DNA of 64,000 nt from Gorsachius magnificus. Taxonomy: Eukaryota; Chordata; Aves; Pelecaniformes; Ardeidae. The position numbers and the translations under genes were made by a program. Location of the stretch: assembly GCA_034008185.1 (NCBI GenBank), contig CM067082.1:104093311-104157310 (forward strand). Reading direction: 5' to 3'. Below, in pieces: positions 14,301 to 26,400 of the stretch. A model generated the notes under the pieces. That model was not told the DNA's origin. It saw only the letters and a list, made by a program, of their open reading frames with translations, and ran no database searches. Each line of letters opens with the position of its first letter. Within the stretch, counting starts at the first letter, position 1.

Positions 14301-17300
14301 GTCATACTCTTAAGACAGAGCAGTTCATCCTACTGACTGAACTGCTCTTCTGTTCACTGTGGAATAGGTAGAAATGCGTGTGGTCCTTGCACTTTTGTTG
14401 GGCCCAGCAGCAGATGTCCCTGTGCAATTTGTTGCTCCTCTGCTATTGAGAAATACTAATGTTAGGCAAATACAAATAATAGGCACTTTTTAACAAAGTT
14501 TTTAATGATTATCAATAAAATAATGTAGGATCAAATTTTTAAAAATTCTCATCTTGATTTCAGTTATAATATTTAAATTGTTTTTACGGATTTGCTGTAT
14601 AGTTAGTTTCCGATCATAAAATCACGTAGGTTGTGTTATGATTATTGTCTCCTTAGGTTATAGTGAAATTATAAGGAGAAGCGCTAATGTATTTGGTATT
14701 AATAATAATCACATTGGGCTTAATTAATAGGCATGTATAAATTATTGGGCAGAGCAAATTAAAAGGGCAAGTTCACAAAAGCCATGCTGTCAAACCCCGG
14801 TGAAGGAGAATGTGAAGCTGAAGCCTTTTTACTGACCCAAGAGCCAGTGCAGAATCAGGTTCAGAGACGGGTGTTCAAGGACACCTCTGTCCGTGCTCTT
14901 ACCTTGCTTGGGAGCTGAGTACCAGCTCACTCAAAGCCGCAGGCTTTCTTTGTGCTGCGCTCCTGGTTTTGGCATGTGCCGTGCCGAGCAGGAGCACTGG
15001 TATGGAGGTTGCAAGAACCATCAGGCCATGGCAAGGTCCCACCTTTGCCTGAAAGCAGACTAGCTCCAGGCAGTCAGGTGTCTCGCCCACAGACAGGGGG
15101 CAGGATCGGTCCCTTGAGGGTGAGGGACAGTGACTGTGAGCATCCGGACGTGCATGTACCCAAGGCTTATGCTCACCCTCAAGGGGCTGCCCCTGCGCAA
15201 CCAGTTGGGCAGCCAGTCATTTCAAAGGACACCACTGGCAAACTGCAGGGCACACTCCTTCAGGGATGCAGGGTGTAATCCAGGTAAGTAGGCTGTGAAT
15301 TGTGTGTGCCATGGGGCTAGGAATATGGGTCAGATTCATGCTGCTTCTGCCCCAGCAGCTGAGAACAGTGGGCCAGAGTGCTGGGTGTGCTGTGCTCGTC
15401 TGAGCCAGAGCCCATGCCTGGGCTGTCACCCTGTCCTAAGCCAAACTGTCAGCCCATAGGAGGGGAAAACCTGCAGCATTACTGGCAGAAGTGGCTTGCC
15501 AATGTGTGGGGTTTTTTTTTCCAGTTCACTACAAGGTCAAATGAAAGAAGCTCATTCTGTGTTAAGTCTACATCTATGTGCTCCAGTAGGTTTAGTTTCC
15601 CAGCTTATTGGTACTTGGTAAAGTTTGGAAGGCATATATATACCAGAGTTAAAGCTTTTGATTGTGAAAAAGGGTTGGATGTGTTCATACTTACTTTTCA
15701 CTTCTGTTGCAGCCTTTCTGATTCATATATACAAAAGTTATATATTTCTGATTGTTATAATATAAAAATTTGTATATATATTTAGTGTAAAATTTAGGTT
15801 CATTCTTATGAATCTTGTAGATTTAAAGATTCATTGAATCATAGAATGTTTTGGGTTGGAAGGGACCTTTAGAGATTATCTAGTCCAACCCCCAAATCTA
15901 ACACTGAAATTGTTTTTTATTAGTTGAAAAACTTCAAAAAGTAGTTCTTTTGTCTTTTGGAAGCCCAAGTGTTATAGCATTAGGAAAAACAGACTTAAAA
16001 GAAAAACTAAAAATAAAATGGTATGTTTCCATTGTGGAAGCTTAAAATGGTACAAAATGGATCATTCATTGATGTAATAAATTGTTATCAGAAATTAAAT
16101 GAAAAAATCTTTTTCATCATCAAACAGTCCGTTTTCATAGATTGAATCAGACAAGTTCCTTGTAAGAGAGCCATGTAAGAATAAACTAAGTCTCCTTTGA
16201 GGCCAAGTTCTCAATGTGACATAGACCCTGGAAATCAAGGTGTCTTTTGCTTACCTTAGTTTTTGAGGAATAAAAAGGCTAACTTTCTGCTCTATGGCAT
16301 TTGTCATATTAGAATGCTAGCATACTGAATGAGCATAAGAGAAAGTTACATTTCTGCCGTTTATGTTGACTTAATCTGGTGGTTAAATGAAGAATCTAGT
16401 GTACTGAAGTGCAGTCTTCAACTTCCAAGAGAAATGTGTGCATGGAAAACAGTTTTCAGGAGCAGGCTTGAAGTGATCCCTGCAAAACTTACTTTTAGGA
16501 AGAAAGAATACTCGATAATTTTGTATCAAATCTCGACTCTTGTTGTTTTAATGCTGGTATTATAATGGGATGTTCTTATTATGTTGTGTGGAATGTTGTA
16601 CGGTAAAAGAAATACCCACTTTATGGTTGTATTCTGGGATCACAACTGCAAAGAGGTACTTCTAATATTATTTCATAATCTTTTGATAAGCCTTTTAAAT
16701 TCACATTTCAGTTTTCATTTGAGGTGTGTTTATTTATGATTCTCAGGAGCTCCAGATGGATCAACAAGCTAAGAAACATCTCCAAGAGGAATTCGATGCT
16801 TCCTTAGAAGAAAAGGATCAACTTATTAGTGTCCTGCAAACTCAGGTAAGATACCTTACCCAACATATGTTCTTTAAAACTGCTCTTTCTACTTTTTGTT
16901 TTGGTTTTTTTTTAAACTATGTATTTCCTTAATGCATGTCCATGCTTTATTATAATTGCTGTGATGTTAAAATTTTAAAATGTGCATCTTTGTAGAGAGG
17001 ATCCTTTAAAATTAAATTTTTGCTTAAATATTTTGTTTTTTTCAAGATAACATTGGCAGATGTTTGAGCTAAAATTGCTTTGGCGAAATTTATGTGCTTT
17101 GCTTAATTGGTCTTTGTTTTTCCACTCATAATGATACTGGTTTTATTAATTGGAAACATAGTTCTGATTTCAAAAATGCTAAAAAAATTCAGACAGATTT
17201 TTCCTTTCTCTACTTGCTGATACCAATTTTATTTAACTTTCTCTAGTTTTGAAGATGAAAACATGATTGTTGGAATCCTTGGGTTTTTTTAACAAAAAGA

Positions 17301-20300
17301 ACATTTTGTTTAGGTATCATTGCTGAAACAGAGGTTACAGAATGGTCAGATAGGCACTGAATTGCCTGATCCAAATATCCAATCTGAACCACAAGTTCAA
17401 AGTCCAACAAAAGAAATCAGTACAGAAAATACTGTGGAACCAGGAAGCAATGGTAGGTATTGTGGCTTTTTCAAGAGATCTTGAGTTTTGGGAATTTGTG
17501 GAAATGCTGTTATTTATGATGGTGTAACAATACTTAGGGCTGAAAATATCATAGTAAGGATATATTTTCTAGGAGGAGACAATTGTTTTGAAAACAGGGG
17601 GGCCCTTGTAAGATACTAAATTTTCTTAAGAATTCAAATCTGATACGTCTTGACATTGTCAATAATGATGACAGTATTGTAGTTATTGCTTTTGCCCGTA
17701 AGGGTTGTTACTATCCCCAGTTACTATGTTTAAGAGATTCTGTCTCCCATAAGCAAGGACCTATTCCTTTAGAGGAAACCAGTTGCCAGTCAACCTCTGG
17801 GTTTTGGGCCTGTGTTTTTTTGGTTTTTTTTTTTTTTCTTTCTCAGGAAAAAGTAAAAGCAAAGATTAATTTTGATATTCATGCTACTGAATAATCTAGG
17901 TGTTCCTCATATCAGGAGGTTATTTGAGTTATGGGACTCCCAGTATTGTGTGTATTTGGTTACTGAGCAAGGGACATTATAATGCTGGTATACAATGAAA
18001 GTGTCATTCATTGGTATCCTTCATAAAAAGTAGGATTCAGACAGAGGTGAACATGTGTCTTGAAATTATCTTTGTCTAGCATCTGCTATGATTTTTGTAT
18101 GTTAGGAAGATACAAAGAGTTAGATCAGAGATTTTCATATCCAGCATTGTGTCTTTTGTAGTGCTTAGGAAATAAAGTAAATATCCAGTCCCTAAGAATC
18201 AGGATTCAAGATGTTTTCCTGTGCTGAAGTCTGCTTTTAGACTGTGATGTGCAAGACCTACGGTCATGAACTGAACCTCTGAATTTGTCCAATCCCATTT
18301 TCATGCTAAGTACTCTGACAGCCTCCAGAGCATCAGATCAGAACACACAGTAACATATTACCCAATGTGCCAGTTATGCAGAGAGGAATACAGCTCAGAA
18401 AGACACTAAACATAGCCTTTATCCTGCCGAATGTAGCATTGCCAACCTGGATATTTTAGAATTAACATCATACCCGGCCCTGGGAAAGCAGGAATCTGTG
18501 TGCTTGACACTCGAGAGATGTGATTTGCTTTGCTTCGCTTTTTTTCCTGCTTGTGAATATTCTCTTAGTAGCAGCACGCAGGTTTATAAATCATGATGAC
18601 TTTTTAATTGCATAGAGAAAACCTTGCTGGATAATAGTTTGGTTTTGAAGTTTGTATAGTAACTGGGGTTTTGTAAATTAATTTGGAGTGAAAGACTGTA
18701 TTTACTATTCTGTGCATGTGTAGCATGTTTCTGGCAGTTACAGTAGTCACTAGGAAGTTTTGCAGACTTAGCACAACTTCTTTAGAGACCTGTGAGTCAC
18801 CTGCAATATGAATGATGAATGCAGATCTACATTTTGGAAATGGTGTGCTAATGTTGGTATGTTGTCTTGTAGAGGATAATGAAGATTCTGTTAAAACACT
18901 GGAAACTCTTAATCGGAGGGTGAAGCGCCAAGAGAACTTGTTGCAACGTTGTAAGGAGATGATTCGGTCACATAAGGAGCGCTGTGCCCAATTAACTAAT
19001 GAGAAAGAGGCACTTCAAGAACAGTTAGAAGAGAGGCTTCAGGAACTGGAGAAAATTAAGGTATGGAAAATGCTCTTAACTTTATGGGTAGCTACTAAAA
19101 ACAGAGTAAGAATTCAAATATTTTCAAAATTTATTAATAGGGCAGACCTTTAAACAAACTGCCGCTGTACTTTTTTGGAGTTAAAGGTGCAAAATGCACC
19201 TGGAATGAACACATTGAGCAATTGCTCAAAAAGCTGTGAAAAGTGGTAGGAAACCTTACTGTATGAATAACCATCAAAGTGGTATCAGAAATAAAGTAGC
19301 TGTGGGAAGTTGGGGTGAGGAAAAGACTGTCATAGCACGTAAGATAGGAGGTGAAGTGAGAAAAGTGGAGCAGAGCTAAACCTTGAACACACAGTGGAAG
19401 AGGTATCAGTTCTGTAAATGAATAGAAACCACAGACAGGCAGGACAGTGGTCCATTAATGGTGAGCATGGACAGGCCATTAATGCTGAGTGTGGAGTAAA
19501 AGTAAGGTGGTGATAGTAATGGAAACATGAAAAACTGATAACTATAGCCGTACTCCAGTTCTGGAGATCAGATTCTCTTCTCTGTCTTGGCCTGTGAGTA
19601 CTAGTCCAGTTTGAAAGAGCTCTGAAAGTTTCTAGGATTTTAAGGAGTTTTTCCAGAACAAGGTCAGTAATGAGCAATTACATTGCCTTGCTGAGATCCT
19701 CTTGTAAGCCGAGCTGCAGGTAATGGAGTAGGTGCCTTAGGCATGCATGTTTCTTGCCCATTGTAGTAGCTCTGACATTCACGAGAGAACTGTGGAGGCT
19801 GTAACAAAGCCTTTGGATATCTGAATTATGGAAGCCGTGAGGCAGCCTAGCACTGGGAGATTTAAAAGTAATTTATAGCTGCCAGCTTTAATTTCCCTGG
19901 ATTCTGGTCTGTGCTTTTCCTCTGAGGCATAAAGCAGGGTAAGAGCCAAACCTAAGCTGTTTGTCAGAAGGTATTTTCTTACAGATGGCAGTGCTTTAAA
20001 CTTGTGGTTGGGGTCTTTTTTTAGGACCTTCACATGGCTGAGAAGACAAAACTGATTACGCAGCTGCGTGATGCAAAGAATTTGATTGAGCAGCTAGAAC
20101 AAGACAAGGTAAACAAAAAACTTTTCTTTCAACTCTGTAGTTTTTGAAGAAGATTGTTTAAAACTCCAAATATCTGGCTTCTTGGTATTAGAAGCTGTTC
20201 TTCGCTGTGTGATGTGGTTTGGTTTGTTTTAATAAGCAAATATTTTAAGCTACCTGAGAATTTTATTGTATAGATACTTTAGGGTATTTGCCAAGTTATA

Positions 20301-20366
20301 CTTTATACTGCAAGGTAATGTTATTTAGGAGGGAGCAATTCTGCTGAATACACTCCTCAATGCCAG

Positions 20367-20403
<37 letters not shown>

Positions 20404-23400
20404 AAACCACAAAATGAAACCTCCCAAGCTCCGCCCCCCCCCCCCCCCCCAAGAACCCCAAACAGTCTTGGTACTTGGAGTAACTTCTGGTGAAAAACCC
20501 CAAACACTAATGAAGATGAAACAAGTAAATGAATTAAAAAATGACCAATGAAGGAAAAGTAACTGTAGTTTCTTAGGAATATAAAGAGTTTCTCAGGGTT
20601 TTTGTTCCTTAAAGTTGGTTGGTGTTTTTTTTTTTATCACAGTCTTGGTACTTGGAGTAACTTCTGGTGATGTAATAAGCAATGACTAACACTCATTATA
20701 TGTGCGTGTTCTCTAAGAAGAAGCACGCACACTACAATGCTTTTAGTTTTGTTTTGTTTACAGAATGCATATTTCAAAGAAAAGTATCTGTACCAGAAGG
20801 AGGAAGTTTTCTAATGGTCCTTACTTGCTGGAGGAGTTCTTTTCACCACTAGATAAATTTTGGCTCTTCTACAAAATAATCCCTATTCTAATCTTTTTGT
20901 TAGCATTTTCTGTTTTCTGACATAGAAAAATACCATGATCTCTGGACTTGTAGTAGTAAGACTAAAGTTTGTTCCTGACAAGGATTGTGTCCTGGCTTGA
21001 AATTGTTTTAGCTGTATGTTTTATTTATTTGCTAGCTTTTTATCACAAGGACCTTTTCCATAGGGCATGGTAATTGCAGAGACAAAGCGACAAATGCATG
21101 AAACCTTGGAAATGAAGGAGGAGGAGATAGCCCAACTACGTGCTCGGATCAAACAAATAACTACAAAAGGCGAGGAATTAAAAGAACAGAAAGAAAAATC
21201 TGAAAAAGCTGGTAAGACATTCTGGAGATTATTAGCTTCCACATTTAAACATGAGAAAGCTTCAGCATGGTCTTCTTGTGCTCTTTCATCAGTTGTTGTT
21301 TGGAATGGGTGTTAAGAGATGCTCTGTTTCCTAATGTTCTACATGTCACCCCTGCTAGCGTCATTACTAACTTCACTTCTGGTCAGCAGAGTTTAGGGAT
21401 GTTTTTGACTGATTTGTCTCTGTTATCAATTCAGCTGGAGTTAGGAAGGAAGCTGCTGAAGGGCAGCTGTACTTTCCCATTTGTAGGAGAAAAGATTGAT
21501 AGAGTTTTGTGCTGGTATATCTTTAGGAGGGAAACTTGAAACTATCTATAAACTATCATTGTAATGCCACCAGTATTTTACATAGGAAACATAGCAGTGA
21601 GTGTATAAGAGCTTGGGAAGAAATAGAAACAAGGCTATGTGTTACAACCATAATAAGCATTTTCTTTCAATAATTGTATGGAAGCATTTCTGATTTCTTT
21701 TTAGTGAAAGAGCAGTGATGACTCCTTTCGCTTCAGGCTTGGAACCTAATGGTTATGTAACTATATTACATGCTGTACTTTGCTTTTGATGGAAATTAGG
21801 TAACATTAATTATGTGTGCTTGCAGTTCCCCTTTTGCTTGAAACTAAGTTAAAAGGTCAATCCGTCCCACCTTTGTTTTTTAAACAGTGAAATTGTTTTG
21901 CACTATAACTATCAAAATTCTTTGAGAAGAATTTTGTTTGCCCTCATAGGCATCTAAAGGAGTTCACTCTTTTGGCAGAAGCTCAGATGTGGTTAGTTTG
22001 CATAAAACATGCATATTTTCTTTCTCTAAAAAGTGATGAGAAGTTCAAACAATACAGTTGTTAGGGTTTTATTTTATATCTACATAGATTTAAATCAGAA
22101 CTTCCAATTTTAAAGATCAGCTTGGGTAGATCATTTTGCAGAAAAATACAGAAAATACAGAAAAGCAGCTCGAACATCCATCTTCTGAAAGTAACAAACA
22201 TTTTGATTAGGTGCTCTCCTGTCCTACCCTTTTGGATTTCATGTGTCTTTAGCTCTGGAAGTTCATATTTCAGAAGTCAGTCAGTCCTGCTGAAGTTGGA
22301 TTTTGTTCATTTCTTGGAGATTAGGAAGCTTTTCTTCATGATGAAAAAAAAAAAGCTGAAGAATATTTTAATACTTCTGCAGATATGAAGTTACTGTCAT
22401 AGTTGCTTGAAACACAGCATTTTTTTTAAGCAGTAGAAACATCTTAATTATGAATTAATATCTACATGCTCTGGTTAATGCAGTCATTTCCTCAGGTTTG
22501 TGTAGCCAGAAGCTGAAAATGGGTTAGAGGTGATGCTCTGGATACCTGGAAAACTTAACTATTGTAGTGAGAAGTAATTTCAGTTATGAATAATGTGTTG
22601 AGTACACTGTGCTTTTCTAGGGAGAGATTTGTGTGTTAAATATGCTCTCTTTTAAATAAAATTTTAAAGTACTTCTGGTAACTTTTATGGTGCATAAACA
22701 TCCACTTTACCTTTGAGTGCATTTATTTTTGTAGTCTGTTAAGCATGCATATATAAATGTTGGAACCCTTGGAAAATCAGTTAATGCTGCTTCTAAGATA
22801 GGGAAAATTGTAAGGTGACTGTTACTAGGTTTTCCTGTTGCTTCCTTGGCTTTATGCATTCTAGAAATGTTGTGATGTACAATGGAAGTTGTAGTTCAAC
22901 ACAGTTGAACTAAATTGTTCAGGCATTTGAGAAAACCACCAGGGAGGGCCTGAAATTACTTCTAGATCACAACCTTTGAGTTGTGCCAGTTTTAAGAATT
23001 TAGCAGTTGTGTGTATTTGAGGTCAACATGTTTTAAAATTCTGTTTCTTGGATAGTTAATATGAGATACTTTTAAATTCTAGACTTCTCTTTTTCTATAT
23101 CATGATTTACTGAAGAATTGAATTAATGCAGTATTGTATTTGCAGAAATGTTAATTTCATTTATGTAATAGTAAAATAAGGATAAGCACAATACACGTCA
23201 TACTTGGAATTTACTTTCATTGTGCTATATTATAGGCTAAAAAGTGGTATATTTTTCCACTTCATGTTTTAAACTTGCCTAGAGTTACGTGTCTGGCTTT
23301 TTTCTTTGTAATTCAGTGACTTTAGTGAAATCAGCCCCAGTGAAATCAGCCCCAGTGTTTGATTTAATGTTAATGCATTTTTGTGTACTGAAATAGTGAA

Positions 23401-26400
23401 AAGATATGTATGCTTACTTTGTGTGTGTTGTCTAAACTGTAACTTGGTCTCCCTAGTTGAAGTTCATTCTTTTTTGTAGTTAGAGGTACATTATGTTGAA
23501 ATCTCACAGAGCATCTTGTTTTTGTGCATCCACACATGCCAATAAGTGAATCATGGTGCCTTTCCCAAGCCTTGTATGAACAGGACTGGGGTAAGGGCTC
23601 TTTTTTACTACATCACACATTGGGTGCTTGAACTGGGCTGTAAAAAGTAAATTCTGTGCTTCTCAGGCACTTTTACTTGAAGTAACTGCAACTGATCTTT
23701 TTTTAAGGCTTTGCAATGTACATAGAATATTTATATTTTACTTCAACAAAGCTGTTTATGGTATTTGTAAACTTACTGGTAAACTGAAGTTTGTTTCTCC
23801 TGAGACTACTTGGTGTAAGTCCTTTCTGACTTCTCAGGATGCTGATTATTGACTTATATGCTGTAGAGTAAAGAGAAAAAAAAGTCTTTAGAAAGCAAAT
23901 TAATTTTGCTTTATTTTGCCATTCTTTGTAGGTGACATTTCTTTTGCAAGCTTAATTAACATATACTTTGCACCTTTCTACAGAGAAACAAAAAGCTTGG
24001 ACTGCATTTAAAATCCTGCCTAGGTGCACAAGTCAACTATAGCAAATGACGTCAGCCTTTGTTTCTTAAACTTTTGGCAAGATGCCTGCTCTCAGCCTTC
24101 AGTAAGAAAACATGTAAATCCCTCCTTTGCCATCCTGCTTGGTGCTTTCTTCTCAATTTTCAGCAGTAGATGGCACTATAGTTGAAGATAACACGCCTGC
24201 AGCACTGGGAGAGTAAGCAAGAGGTCTTCGCGGTAGGGACTGGTGTTACACTGGGTAGGAGAGGCAAGGCGAAGGGAGCGGAGACTGGTACTTGCAAGTA
24301 GCGTACGTCAAGCAGTCAGCTCTCTAGCACACGTTTCATATACATTAGTTTTGCAACCTTGCACTTCTGAAACGCTGTGCAGGTTCTTTTTGTCTGATTT
24401 ATATACCGCACAAGAATGTTTTCAGTTCATCTGTCTTGGTCACAGGAATGGGATTTTGCAAGACTCACCTGAGACTCTGATTTGCCACTGTGCCTTTGTG
24501 AGACTTCACTTAACCAGTACCTTGGTTAAAAGTTCTTCCCTCAACCTCTGCTGGTTGTGTAAGAACACAGGCAGTACCTTTACTCTTTGCATTCAGAATA
24601 GATATATTTGGATAAAAACACGGACTTTTATTCCAGGCTTTTATCCACAGTAGAAATAAAAACTCGCATAGATTTGATGATAGTTTAGCCCTCTGCTGGT
24701 TTGAATGTTGATTGTGTCATGCTACACTAGAATTAACTACTTTGAATAAAAATGTTCTGTTTTGCTTAAGTGCTAAAAGTGCCTGAGATGCATATAATTT
24801 AACTTTTAGAGAGCTGAGTGTGTTTCTGTGAAGTGTTGCTTCTTTGTGCTTTCATACCCCCTTGGCATTTTATCCATCAGCTTTTGTATTAGCATCCTGC
24901 TTGCGATGACGGTGATGCAGCTGTCATACTGCATGTTGCTCAGCTGTTACATACCAGTAGTCAATCCTAGTGTGAACCTGGATCTTCTCTTTGGCGGATT
25001 TGTGGGCTGTGGCAAATGCATTCTCTTTCCTTTTGCAGAAGTAACAGGTTTCTCAAATGAAAATACATGTTGCTCAGAACAAGAATCAGAAAAAGCGTAC
25101 AGAGAAGTGAAATAACTTAATTTTTTTACTTGTAGGCTTTATTTTCAAGCTATACTTTGTAAAGGTCTGTAGGATGATTTTTTGGGGGGGGTTTAAGCCA
25201 TTTATGATGCTTTAATACTGAAGGACTTGGCCAGTTTTGCTGGCTGTGTGTGCTTTTGTTAGGGCTGAGTGGAGCATCAGGGAGGCTGGTGCCATTCTCC
25301 AAATGCACTTTTGCAGGCTGTGTTCATAAGAGTTGTGCCCAGGGTGGCGAGGGGGGAGGATTTGAGTCCTGCGGGTCCCAGGTGGTAAATGCCTTGATGG
25401 GGACTCTGAAGAACTGTGCTTGGAAAATAAGGAGCTATAAGCCTCGTGCATGCTTGCATTATGTGTTAGAGCATTTTGCTTTTTGAAATAAACTCTAGTG
25501 CTCTTAATGTTTTGTAATGAGTTTTAGTATTTATTAGTTAAATAGAACCAGAAGTGAACAAGTGGATACAGTGATGTGCTTTGCTATTGCCAGGGTCAAT
25601 AATAACCCTGTTTTGCCCTAAAATATGATCATTGTTGTGAGTAATCAGAGAAAGGCTTCCTCAGAAAGCAGAACAACATTCTGGAAAAGGTCAGAATTTG
25701 TGTGAACGCAATTTTATGGAGTTAAGTTACTTGAAAACATATTTGCAGCATTGCCTCAAAAGTATAGATTGTGGTTAAAAGCTTTAGTTTTGAATGTTAT
25801 CAGAAGTTGTGAAATGGAAATTATTATTCACTTCTCAAACTCGTGCCTGAATGTTATTAAAGATAGTTTAAAAAACCTAAGGATTACAAGAATTGCTGTG
25901 AATTCCTAAGTAATGGTAAATCAAGGAAACTAGATGTTTGTTTATTTTGATTTTCTTTTGGGAATAGAACTAAATGGAAGAAAGCTTAGCATACTAAGTA
26001 ACACTTTAAAAAATTTTGTTCTGTCTGGACCCAGAATAGTATCCAAATAGTCCAGGGTATAGTAGAATAATATACTTTTCGGGGTTTTGTGCTCTGATAA
26101 GTTACAGCCTTGGTATTGGCACTGTGATTTTAAATTTTAGTGAGGTGTATTGCCAAAAATTGCAAATTTGCAAAAAATGCAAAAAATTAACCATACAGTA
26201 GACTGTTCTGAGACTGAATTTTCCTTTGATATGCAGCAGGGGTTTTCCACATTCATGATCTATTCAGGTAAAGAGATTTCCCTAATAGGGATCAAATTCT
26301 AGTCTTGTGTAATTCTGTAGAGATTCTGCCATCAGTTTCAGTGAGGAACTCTGATACTGATATTGAATAATAATAATAACAGCAACCACCACCACCACCC

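Larger units (their letters stand above)
20109..21063 (+). other. GOLGA4 intron with A30/C17 runs and a 32-bp repeat pair
   Basis: Contains a pure run of 30 A (20371-20400), a run of 17 C (20434-20450) and an exact 32-bp direct repeat at 20462-20493 and 20639-20670. Otherwise unremarkable. Confidence 0.75.

Noticed and set aside
14952..15278. 108-codon open frame in the GC-richer island
   Set aside because: An overlapping frame on the other strand is also open, and no homologue is recognised.
24243..24653. 136-codon open frame in an intron
   Set aside because: No recognisable protein, no splice support, no coding-like composition; length plausible by chance in 64 kb.
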